Assembly: GCA_913773825.1 (NCBI GenBank)
Contig: CAJYHH010000174.1
Coordinates: 1-5,194, forward strand
DNA length: 5,194 nt
Origin: Candidatus Sericytochromatia bacterium
GTDB lineage: Bacteria; Cyanobacteriota; Sericytochromatia; UBA7694
Direction: 5' to 3'
The notes below the pieces were generated by a model. That model was not told where the DNA came from, made no database searches, and saw only the letters and a program-made list of their open reading frames with translations. Shown here piece after piece: positions 1 through 5,118 of this stretch; within the stretch, counting starts at the first letter, position 1; every line of letters starts with the position of its first letter. The position numbers and the translations under genes are program-made.

Positions 1-696
1 CTGGCAGCCCAGCCTCCGCAAGGGTGGAGCAGAATTGGCGAAATTCTGATTCAAGAGGGTCTGATTGAAGACTGGCAGCTGGCCCATGCGCTCAGCCAGC
101 AGTTTAGTCCCCAGCATGCCCATAAAAAGCTCGGCTTATTGTTAGTTGAACTTGGTTATGCCAGCCGGGATGAAATTGAGGGTGTCTTGTCGCGCTATTA
201 TCGGGATCAGGCTCAGACACAACCTCAACATGAAGAACCCACACAAACTCAGGCTTATGTTCCGATTACTCCCCTGGCTCCACCTCAAGCCGCTCATAAA
301 CCCTTAGGCCAGGTCCTGGTTGAAAAAGGCTATATTCTTCAGGTTCAACTCACTGAAGCGCTGGAGTATCAAGCCAGTCATCCTCAGGAATACCGCCCAA
401 TTGGGGATATTCTGGTTTTGCTTGGCCATCTGAGTGAAGCAGATTTACAAGAAAGTCTGGCTGAACAGCCGGGCTTTGTACGTGAACCCATTGGTCAAAT
501 TCTGATTCGGCAGGGTTTGTTGCAAGACTGGCAGCTGTCACATGCACTCTGCGTGCAGTTTGAGCAACCCATAGAGCATCGTAAAAACATCGGGGCCATT
601 CTGGTGGATCTAGGTTATTGCGAACAGGATGCTATCGAAACAGCTATTTTGGACGATGTTCGCCGTAAGCGCCAGGCTGCTTCAGAAGAGTATTAG
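1..696 (+). CDS. Tandem MshEN-type (GspE N-terminal-like) repeat protein, 5' end outside the window
   Basis: The frame is open from the first base, so the gene begins upstream; 231 residues are visible before the TAG stop. The visible part holds six half-motifs of the MshEN/GspE-N pattern (xLG/xIGxxLhxxGhh....L..AL..Q) at about residues 11-34, 43-66, 101-124, 133-156, 163-186 and 196-219. They pair into three domains. A Gln/Pro-rich linker (about 67-100) separates the first domain from the other two. Known of the family: MshEN domains bind c-di-GMP through paired 24-residue motifs, usually in front of a secretion or pilus ATPase. No ATPase (Walker) region is present here. The first half-motif keeps Arg and the final Gln (RIG...SQQ); most others have Pro or Lys in place of Arg, so ligand binding is uncertain. 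It is a paralogue of the next gene. A TTG at 139 could be mistaken for a start, but it lies inside a repeat unit. The family assignment is fairly sure; the function is unknown. Confidence 0.8.
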   Translation: MAAQPPQGWSRIGEILIQEGLIEDWQLAHALSQQFSPQHAHKKLGLLLVELGYASRDEIEGVLSRYYRDQAQTQPQHEEPTQTQAYVPITPLAPPQAAHKPLGQVLVEKGYILQVQLTEALEYQASHPQEYRPIGDILVLLGHLSEADLQESLAEQPGFVREPIGQILIRQGLLQDWQLSHALCVQFEQPIEHRKNIGAILVDLGYCEQDAIETAILDDVRRKRQAASEEY

Positions 697-781
697 CCCA
701 CTTTTTAACAGTGATTAGCTAGATGAGCAAACCCTTTTTGCTGAAGTTTTAGTTCTGGCAAATAAAGCTCTGAAGTGCTCC

Positions 782-807
782 AGACAAGCCTCCGCGCTTG
801 TCTTTTC
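782..807 (+). terminator. Intrinsic terminator after the first MshEN-array gene
   Basis: AGACAAGC (782-789) and GCTTGTCT (796-803) form a perfect 8-bp stem with a 6-nt loop. The stem runs directly into TTTT and then CTGTCT. It lies 86 nt after the stop of the upstream gene and has a T-tract only on the plus strand, so it should separate transcription of the two MshEN-array genes. Confidence 0.75.
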
Positions 808-811
808 TGTC

Positions 812-820
812 TGCTATGCT
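812..820 (+). promoter_or_regulatory. Possible extended -10 promoter for the second MshEN-array gene
   Basis: TGCTATGCT has the extended -10 form TGn followed by TATGCT (4 of 6 matches to TATAAT). It sits just after the terminator and would give a leader of about 165 nt. No convincing -35 is found at the right distance. A perfect 10-bp palindrome, CAACCGGTTG (838-847), lies just downstream and could be an operator. This is a weak prediction. Confidence 0.25.
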
Positions 821-922
821 AAAGTAAGTACAAGCGACAACCGGTTGCAGCCAGCATCCGGCCAAAAGCGCCTGCTCTCTATCTTTTTGATATTTTGACT
901 GTAATTAACTCATTTGACTTTG

Positions 923-986
923 GTTGATGCCTTAAACGCCTGATTGATACGTTGATGACTTAGTTGATGAATAACGAAGGTTGATG
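923..986 (+). repeat. Cluster of GTTGATG heptamers in the leader of the second MshEN-array gene
   Basis: GTTGATG occurs exactly at 923-929, 951-957, 963-969 and 980-986, with a variant ATTGATA at 943-949. All are in the same orientation, and the last ends 8 nt before the GTG start. The spacings are irregular (20, 8, 12 and 17 nt), so this is not a simple tandem duplication. It could be a set of binding sites for a regulator or an RNA-binding protein. The rest of the 697-994 gap holds the terminator at 782-807, the possible -10 at 812-820, the palindrome at 838-847, and no convincing ORF. Confidence 0.45.
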
Positions 987-994
987 TTGGACGC

Positions 995-1894
995 GTGCAA
1001 GATAAAACACATTCGATCGACAAGATTCTTGTCGAAAAAGGTTTGCTCACACCTGAGCAGCTAACCGTAGCCCTGCAGTATCAGTGCCGACTCCCTAAAG
1101 GCTCTGAAATGACCCTGGCGGAAGTTGTTGTCGCCATGGAGTACATCACCGAAGATCAACTTAAAGAAGCCCTTGGCGAAAAACCACCGGCAGAAGATGT
1201 GTTGGTCCAGATGCTGATTAAAGAGGGAATGATCGAAGAGCAGCAGTTGGCTGAAGCTCTCAGAACCCGTGAAGAACAGCAGGAAAACAAACGCCTCGGT
1301 ACGGTGATGCTCGAAATGGGCTACACCACTCGTGAAGTGATTGAAACAGCACTTAAGCATTATTACGTCAAACATCACGGCACTGAAGCCCCCAGTTATG
1401 AGCAGCAGCAGGCTCAATCTCAGCAAAGTCAGGCAGCGAGTTTTCAACAACGCATGCCGCAAACGGCTCGCGCAACAGGCCCCCTTGAAGAAGAACATGT
1501 TCCGCTTGGTCAGCGCCTGATTCGCAAAGGCTATATTAACAACGAAGAACTTGAACACGCTCTGGACTATCAACAGCGTCTGCCGCGTATTCTCCATAAA
1601 CCGCTTGGCGAAATTCTGATTATGCTGGGTTACCTCAATCAGAATCAGCTCGACGAAGTGCTTAACGAAAAACCACCCCAGGCCCAGCTTTCACTTGGAG
1701 ACATTCTGGTCAAAACCGGTGTCCTGGCTCAGTGGCAGCTTTCACACGCCATGTCGTTAATTGAACAACCTGCCCATCATGGAAAAAAACTCGGCATGCT
1801 GCTGGTAGAACTCGGTTACGCCCGCCGTCCCGAAATCGAATCAGCCCTCAAAGAGTATTACGACCGCCAGAAGCAACGTAAACAGACAGGCTAA
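995..1894 (+). CDS. Tandem MshEN-type repeat protein, four domains, no output domain
   Basis: A 299-residue protein built from eight half-motifs of the MshEN/GspE-N pattern, at about residues 7-30, 40-63, 69-92, 100-123, 170-193, 203-226, 233-256 and 265-288. They form four domains in two pairs around a Gln-rich linker (about 129-168). In the family such domains bind c-di-GMP and regulate an attached ATPase or glycosyltransferase. Here nothing else is attached, and there is no signal peptide or membrane segment, so a cytoplasmic adaptor or sensor is the simplest inference. Only the fourth half-motif has the canonical RLG; others read SID, TLA, VLV, PLG, PLG, SLG and KLG. The closing Gln is kept in the first and fifth. 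The start is GTG at 995: it is the only usual start codon after the in-frame TGA at 968-970. GAAGG at 976-980 is a distant (14 nt) Shine-Dalgarno, so initiation may be weak or controlled. It is a paralogue of the preceding gene. The exact role is unknown. Confidence 0.85.
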   Translation: MQDKTHSIDKILVEKGLLTPEQLTVALQYQCRLPKGSEMTLAEVVVAMEYITEDQLKEALGEKPPAEDVLVQMLIKEGMIEEQQLAEALRTREEQQENKRLGTVMLEMGYTTREVIETALKHYYVKHHGTEAPSYEQQQAQSQQSQAASFQQRMPQTARATGPLEEEHVPLGQRLIRKGYINNEELEHALDYQQRLPRILHKPLGEILIMLGYLNQNQLDEVLNEKPPQAQLSLGDILVKTGVLAQWQLSHAMSLIEQPAHHGKKLGMLLVELGYARRPEIESALKEYYDRQKQRKQTG

Positions 1895-1895
1895 A

Positions 1896-1912
1896 GTCAG
1901 GCTACGTCTGAC
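1896..1912 (+). other. Small hairpin directly after the second MshEN-array gene
   Basis: GTCAGGC (1896-1902) pairs with GTCTGAC (1906-1912), with one G-U wobble and a 3-nt loop. It begins one base after the stop codon. No T-tract follows, so it is not an intrinsic terminator by itself; it may protect the mRNA 3' end or belong to the larger fold that follows. Confidence 0.35.
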
Positions 1913-1922
1913 GCTATGTGAT

Positions 1923-2025
1923 GTGAAGGCTATAGGCCATGCCGTGAGCCATCCTCAAGACCATTGGAAAAAGATAGCAGCTATAGAGCCGCAAAGTCTT
2001 GTGGCCTTCACCTTCATAGCCTTTT
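1923..2025 (+). ncRNA. Candidate structured RNA or complex 3' UTR element
   Basis: Nested complementary segments fill this stretch. CAAGAC (1956-1961) pairs with GTCTTG (1996-2001), and just outside it GGCCA (1935-1939) pairs with TGGCC (2002-2006). The outer arm has two exclusive choices: GTGAAGGC (1923-1930) with GCCTTCAC (2004-2011), or AAGGCTAT (1926-1933) with ATAGCCTT (2016-2023). The second choice ends in a short TTTT (2022-2025). This could be a large terminator for the upstream gene, an attenuator-like switch or a small RNA. I do not recognise a known family. A 68-codon GTG-started reading frame over it looks non-coding. Confidence 0.35.
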
Positions 2026-2034
2026 ACCTAACCC

Positions 2035-2063
2035 AAAACCCACCATTCAAAATCCACCATTCA
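2035..2063 (+). repeat. 14-bp tandem repeat, two copies, upstream of the DUF1328 promoter
   Basis: The unit AAAAYCCACCATTC occurs at 2035-2048 and 2049-2062, differing at one base (C or T at position 5). The block ends 3 nt before the proposed -35, and 14 bp is more than one helical turn. That position suits an activator or repressor site. It may also be a chance slippage product. Confidence 0.6.
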
Positions 2064-2065
2064 GT

Positions 2066-2094
2066 TTTACAGATCTTTATTCCTTCATTAATAC
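2066..2094 (+). promoter_or_regulatory. Probable sigma70-type promoter for the DUF1328 gene
   Basis: TTTACA (2066-2071; 5 of 6 matches to TTGACA) is followed after exactly 17 nt by TAATAC (2089-2094; 3 of 6 matches to TATAAT). Transcription would start near 2101 and give a leader of about 66 nt ending in a perfect Shine-Dalgarno. The -10 is only moderate, so confidence is limited. Confidence 0.4.
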
Positions 2095-2150
2095 CAAAAA
2101 AAGGCTTTATCCGCGATGATGGCAGTTAGAAATAGCTGAAACAAAAGCTG

Positions 2151-2157
2151 AAGGAGG
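2151..2157 (+). promoter_or_regulatory. Strong ribosome binding site that sets the start of the DUF1328 gene
   Basis: AAGGAGG is complementary to the 16S rRNA 3' end and lies 9 nt before ATG 2167. An in-frame TAG at 2161-2163 excludes any earlier start. This site is the best evidence that the short frame is translated and that the longer overlapping frame (2175-2441) is not. Confidence 0.85.
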
Positions 2158-2166
2158 AATTAGCTT

Positions 2167-2331
2167 ATGCTCGGATGGAGTATTACTTTTCTGGTGGTAG
2201 CACTGCTCGCCGCCCTGTTTGGATTTGGTGGTATCGCAGGTACCGCAGCGGGTATCGCCAAAATCCTGTTTTTCCTGTTCCTGGTCCTGTTTGTCGTCAG
2301 TCTTGTGGCTCGCGCAGTCCGTTCAACCTGA
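2167..2331 (+). CDS. UPF0391/DUF1328 small membrane protein
   Basis: A 54-residue protein starting MLGWSITFLVVALLAALFGF and ending LVARAVRST. It has the family pattern: Met-Leu-x-Trp at the start, a first hydrophobic helix (about 5-20), a Gly/Ala-rich middle (FGGIAGTAAGIAK, about 20-32), a second hydrophobic helix (about 33-48) and a short basic tail. The length is typical of the family (about 50-60 residues). It is presumably an inner-membrane protein with two helices; the biochemical function of the family is not established, although members such as YtjA are known from many Gram-negative bacteria. The gene has its own promoter candidate, a perfect Shine-Dalgarno and a strong terminator, so it looks like an independent, well-translated one-gene unit. 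Confidence 0.88.
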   Translation: MLGWSITFLVVALLAALFGFGGIAGTAAGIAKILFFLFLVLFVVSLVARAVRST

Positions 2332-2351
2332 CGCTAAAAGAGCTTATATTT

Positions 2352-2386
2352 AAAGCCCCTGGCTGGTTATACCAACCGGGGGCTTT
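2352..2386. terminator. Strong hairpin, probable bidirectional terminator between convergent genes
   Basis: A 16-bp stem with a 3-nt loop (TAT, 2368-2370) runs from AAAGCCCC (2352-2359) to GGGGCTTT (2379-2386), with only one C-A mismatch and one T-G wobble. It lies 20 nt after the DUF1328 stop and 56 nt beyond the stop of the minus-strand gene. The AAAG/CTTT ends give short T-runs on both strands, extended by AT-rich sequence (the minus strand reads CTTTAAATATAAG), so it can serve both genes. Confidence 0.75.
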
Positions 2387-2442
2387 GCTCATTTATAAAT
2401 TAATTCATCAGTGCCGAACGCTAGCAAACTGCAATTGCTGAG

Positions 2443-2964
2443 TTAAGGTCTTTCACATTCAATTTTGCGGGCCAGCAGGGCCTGTCCTGAAGCAACAACA
2501 TCAGCCTCAACATAAGCTCCAGCTTTTAAAGCACAGTTTTTTTCCTCAAAGCGTGTTGATGGATCGGTTTTGATTTGCTGATCGGCAATTTTCCAGTTAC
2601 CGATTCGGTTAGCAGGCATACTCTGCAAGGCACCTTCAAATTCAAGCTCAGTTTCACATTCAATCTCAGTAGCAATCAAGGTCTGACCCTGCTGACGATA
2701 TTCAGCTTCAGCCAGCGCGCCAACTTTAAGCGCACAATGTTTTTCTTTAAAACGCGTATTGGCATCAATGCTCAGCTGACGACCACCAATTTTCCAAACC
2801 CCTTTGCGCCCAGCTGGCAGCGTCTGAATCATGCCTTTAACTTCAGGTTGATCAGCCTGAGCTGAAGCCAGCCAAAGTGCAGAGGCAGGAAGCAAAACAG
2901 CCGCCATTAATCCAGCTATCAGGCGATGAGATTGATTTAAAAAGCGAGGTTTAATTTTGCTCAT
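2443..2964 (-). CDS. Exported protein with two DUF5666-like repeats
   Basis: A 173-residue protein. The N-terminus is basic (K3, K5, R7, R14) followed by a hydrophobic stretch to about residue 35 and ASAQA before D38, a good Sec signal peptide with likely cleavage after A37. The mature part is two repeats in exact 67-residue register (about 44-104 and 111-171), identical at roughly half their positions. Each reads G..Q..PA.R.G.WKI....D..TRF.EK.CALK.GA..EA...GQ.L.A..IECE, which fits the DUF5666 pattern of small beta-rich domains. Each repeat has two cysteines 26 residues apart (C77/C103 and C144/C170), suggesting one disulfide per domain outside the cytoplasm. The start has GGAGG (minus strand, 2976-2972) 7 nt before the ATG. 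It is divergent from the PAP2 gene and convergent with the DUF1328 gene. The domain function is unknown; a periplasmic or secreted binding role is inference. Confidence 0.8.
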   Translation of the reverse strand: MSKIKPRFLNQSHRLIAGLMAAVLLPASALWLASAQADQPEVKGMIQTLPAGRKGVWKIGGRQLSIDANTRFKEKHCALKVGALAEAEYRQQGQTLIATEIECETELEFEGALQSMPANRIGNWKIADQQIKTDPSTRFEEKNCALKAGAYVEADVVASGQALLARKIECERP

Positions 2965-3009
2965 AAAATATCCTCCAGTAAGATCATGACTTGTTTTTAA
3001 GCTCTGAAA

Positions 3010-3026
3010 GTTTAGCTTAGCTAGAC
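3010..3026. repeat. 17-bp imperfect palindrome, operator candidate
   Basis: GTtTAGCTtAGCTAgAC: the core TAGCT-t-AGCTA (3013-3023) is a perfect inverted repeat around one base, and the outer GT/AC pair too after one mismatch. It lies 46-62 bp upstream of the minus-strand start codon, a usual place for a dimeric repressor site. A diverged inverted copy of part of it (CTAAACTAAGCTTT) lies at 3105-3118. Confidence 0.35.
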
Positions 3027-3083
3027 AAGCGCAAAGAAAGAATAAAATGCAATTTTGATAAACTTTTTACTCTGCTTTAGAGA

Positions 3084-3124
3084 GCGTTTTAAATTCAACA
3101 ACTTCTAAACTAAGCTTTAAACGC
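3084..3124. repeat. Inverted repeat upstream of the PAP2 gene
   Basis: GCGTTTTAAA (3084-3093) is complementary to TTTAAACGC (3116-3124) with one bulged T, enclosing 22 nt. It is 70 bp before the PAP2 start and lacks a T-tract, so it is not a terminator for the plus strand. It may be a leader hairpin or a protein site. Confidence 0.3.
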
Positions 3125-3194
3125 CAGCAAGCCAGATCGCACTTAAGTACTTTCTTAAAGCCTTATTACCGTTAACGACAAGGAGAGCAAAAGC

Positions 3195-3986
3195 ATGCAT
3201 GCGCCAACGCGTCAGGAGATTTACCAGCACTGGCATTATTTACGCACTTTGCCGCGCAACTCTCTGATTAAGCTGCTAACCGGTCTGATATTGGCAGGTG
3301 GCTCACTAATGATTTTTGCTGAAATGGTAGAAGAAATTCTTGAGTCTGAGATGCACAGTATTGATACACTGGTCTTTCAATGGCTTCACGCCTGGGATTC
3401 AGGCCCTTTGGCCGGAGCGATGTATTTTATTACTAAATTGGGTTCAGCCCCTACTGTTATTACCCTTTGGATCAGTGTTGCCGGCTGGCTGTGGTTTAAA
3501 CGCCGAAATGCCCATGCTTTGTTGATGTTAGGCATTGTCAGCATTGGCGGACTTTTGTTAAATGTGTTGCTTAAAGCCATTCTGCAGCGTCCCCGCCCTT
3601 TAGTTGATCCCACACTGGATGCAATTGGCTGGAGTCTGCCCAGTGGTCATGCCATGTCAGCCGCGATTTTTTATGGCTTTGTCACTTATCTTTTAGTCCG
3701 CAGCCGCCGCAAACTGCCGACTAAAATCTTAGTTGCCATCCCCATGCTGAGTTTAGTCCTGCTGATAGGCATCAGCCGAATTTATTTACAGGCTCATTAT
3801 TTTAGTGACGTAATTGCAGGTTATGCAGCAGGCTGCTGCTGGCTGATGACCTGTATTCTGACGCTTGAGTTTAAGCCCTGGTACCGCAAACACTTTACAA
3901 CCGTTGAGCCCGAAGGCCATCTGCCAGGTGATAACAGCATACCTGAAGAACTGACAGAGGAAAGCCCAAAACAGCCTGTGGCATAA
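3195..3986 (+). CDS. PAP2-superfamily membrane phosphatase
   Basis: A 263-residue integral membrane protein with the full three-part PAP2 signature: K127-x6-R134-P135 (KAILQRPRP), P149-S-G-H152, and S194-R195-x5-H201-x3-D205 (SRIYLQAHYFSD). H152 and H201 are the expected catalytic histidines. Hydrophobic segments at about 25-42, 71-81, 84-101, 107-126, 153-168, 177-194 and 206-223 fit the usual six-helix fold. The acidic tail (about 236-258) is probably cytoplasmic. Members remove phosphate from lipid phosphates such as undecaprenyl pyrophosphate, phosphatidylglycerol phosphate, phosphatidic acid or lipid A; the sequence alone does not choose among them. The start is ATG at 3195 with AAGGAG 9 nt upstream. 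The next gene starts 7 nt after the stop, so the two are almost certainly cotranscribed. The family assignment is very secure; the substrate is open. Confidence 0.93.
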   Translation: MHAPTRQEIYQHWHYLRTLPRNSLIKLLTGLILAGGSLMIFAEMVEEILESEMHSIDTLVFQWLHAWDSGPLAGAMYFITKLGSAPTVITLWISVAGWLWFKRRNAHALLMLGIVSIGGLLLNVLLKAILQRPRPLVDPTLDAIGWSLPSGHAMSAAIFYGFVTYLLVRSRRKLPTKILVAIPMLSLVLLIGISRIYLQAHYFSDVIAGYAAGCCWLMTCILTLEFKPWYRKHFTTVEPEGHLPGDNSIPEELTEESPKQPVA

Positions 3987-3993
3987 TAGGGCC

Positions 3994-5118
3994 ATGAATC
4001 CCTCCCGTGAGCGTGAACAGATCTGGCAGCATCTACAGGAACAAGCCTTTGCTGCTTTGCTTGCCGATGATCTAACGCTTGCTGAAACCCACTTTCAGCA
4101 CGCTTATATCACTCGTTATGGCCAGAGCTGGAAAGAGTCAAGCAGTCCACAGTCTTTTTGGTCTCAGCCTGCTCCACCTCTGCCTCAGGCTGTTCCACTA
4201 GCCAAACTTCATCATGATCTTGAACAGCTTGATTATTTGCTGCAAACGGGCTCGCTGCCAGCTGAGCACTTTGCAGAACATCGCCAGGCTTTAGCCAAAG
4301 CCTGTTTACATCAAGCTCAACTCTACCCTCATGTTTTACCTGAACAAGCCTTGCCCTTAGATAAGCTCTGCCAGAACTTACTGTCTCCGATTTGGGGTCG
4401 CAATCTTTGGCGGAATCTCAGCCTGCCAACAGGCCCTCTTCTCAATCCTGCCACTGACTTTGAACGCATTAGCGCTGATTATCACCGCAATGCGCCCGGT
4501 TTTGCCTTAAGCGATCAGCTGCTTAGTCCTGAGTGTTTACAAAACCTGCTTGACTTCTGTCAGCGCGCCACCATCTGGAATGACTATGGCCGCGGAGCTT
4601 ATGTCGGCAGCTATCTTTGGGATGGATTCTGTAGCCCCTTAATTCTGCGCTTAGGCCAGGCACTCAGACAGCAATTGCCTAAAGTTTTACCTTATGTTAT
4701 GACCGTTGCCTGGAGTTATAAATATGATTCAGGTCATCCAGGGGTTGGGCTTCATGCGGACTCAGAAGGGCGCATTAACGTCAATTTTTGGCTGACACCC
4801 GAAAGTGCAAATCTCCAGCCTCAAAGCGGCGGGCTGATGCTTTATGACGTGCTCGCACCTGAAGACTGGCATCCCAAAACTTATCAATATCGTATGAATG
4901 AGCTGTTTCGGCCGGGTGAATTTAAAGCCTATAGCGTGCCCTATCGCCAGAATCGGGTCCAGTTTTTTAACTCTCAGCTCTTTCATCAATCAGAGCCTTT
5001 TCAGTTTAAGCCCGGCTATTTAAACCGCCGTCTCAACGTCACGCTGATTTTTGGCTTTAGACGTGCCGAACAAGCCAACCAGCATCTTTTTCGCTGGCCC
5101 TCGCGCCGCTTCTCTTAA
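3994..5118 (+). CDS. Putative 2-oxoglutarate/Fe(II)-dependent oxygenase with helical N-terminal region
   Basis: A 374-residue soluble protein. Residues 1-130 are Leu/Ala/Gln-rich and look helical, with a possible degenerate TPR-like part at about 8-45. From about 155 the sequence fits a double-stranded beta-helix oxygenase: SYKYDSG (241-247), H254-A-D256 in LHADSEGRINVNFWLTPE, GGLMLYD (279-285), the distal H331 in FNSQLFHQSEPF, and an Arg pair 345-346 in PGYLNRRLNVTLIFG. H254, D256 and H331 would bind iron and an Arg near 345-346 would bind 2-oxoglutarate. Similar C-terminal domains occur in bacterial TPR-containing proteins with unknown substrates. There is no signal peptide, so it is probably cytoplasmic. 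It starts 7 nt after the PAP2 stop with only a weak AGG (3988-3990) before the ATG, suggesting translational coupling. The last 76 bases of the window show no convincing terminator. The fold is likely; the substrate is unknown. Confidence 0.78.
   Translation: MNPSREREQIWQHLQEQAFAALLADDLTLAETHFQHAYITRYGQSWKESSSPQSFWSQPAPPLPQAVPLAKLHHDLEQLDYLLQTGSLPAEHFAEHRQALAKACLHQAQLYPHVLPEQALPLDKLCQNLLSPIWGRNLWRNLSLPTGPLLNPATDFERISADYHRNAPGFALSDQLLSPECLQNLLDFCQRATIWNDYGRGAYVGSYLWDGFCSPLILRLGQALRQQLPKVLPYVMTVAWSYKYDSGHPGVGLHADSEGRINVNFWLTPESANLQPQSGGLMLYDVLAPEDWHPKTYQYRMNELFRPGEFKAYSVPYRQNRVQFFNSQLFHQSEPFQFKPGYLNRRLNVTLIFGFRRAEQANQHLFRWPSRRFS

Larger units (their letters stand above)
2965..3194. promoter_or_regulatory. 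Divergent intergenic region between the DUF5666-like and PAP2 genes
   Basis: This 230-bp AT-rich stretch should carry promoters for both flanking genes. A weak plus-strand candidate is TTGATA (3055-3060) with TTTAGA (3076-3081) at 15-nt spacing. No clear minus-strand pair was found. It also contains the palindrome at 3010-3026 and the inverted repeat at 3084-3124. AAGGAG (3180-3185) is the ribosome binding site of the PAP2 gene. No convincing small ORF is seen. Confidence 0.5.

Noticed and set aside
726..742. AGCAAA/TTTGCT hairpin as terminator of the first gene
   Set aside because: It is only 6 bp, A/T-rich and not followed by a T-tract; the hairpin at 782-807 is a much better terminator.
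984..1064. ATG at 984 as the start of the second MshEN-array gene
   Set aside because: It is in another frame and soon reaches a stop; the repeat protein frame has GTG 995 as its only usual start after the in-frame TGA at 968.
1061..1597. 178-codon minus-strand frame inside the second MshEN-array gene
   Set aside because: It is antisense to a clear repeat protein, and its Phe/Leu-rich translation is what the reverse of Glu/Lys-rich repeats gives.
1956..2032. c-di-GMP-I (GEMM) riboswitch, suggested by GCCGCAAAGTC, GTGGCC and AGCC...TTACC
   Set aside because: The conserved GGCAAACC-like element is missing and the invariant ACGCAAAG reads CCGCAAAG, so the likeness may be chance. It would be attractive beside MshEN genes; a covariance search with the GEMM model would decide.
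1923..2129. 68-codon GTG-started frame after the second MshEN-array gene
   Set aside because: It has no Shine-Dalgarno, unlikely composition and no recognisable family pattern, and it overlaps the structured region and the proposed promoter of the next gene.
2175..2441. 88-codon frame overlapping the DUF1328 gene
   Set aside because: It is a shifted reading of the DUF1328 coding sequence that runs through the terminator hairpin. The perfect Shine-Dalgarno and family pattern belong to the 2167-2331 frame.
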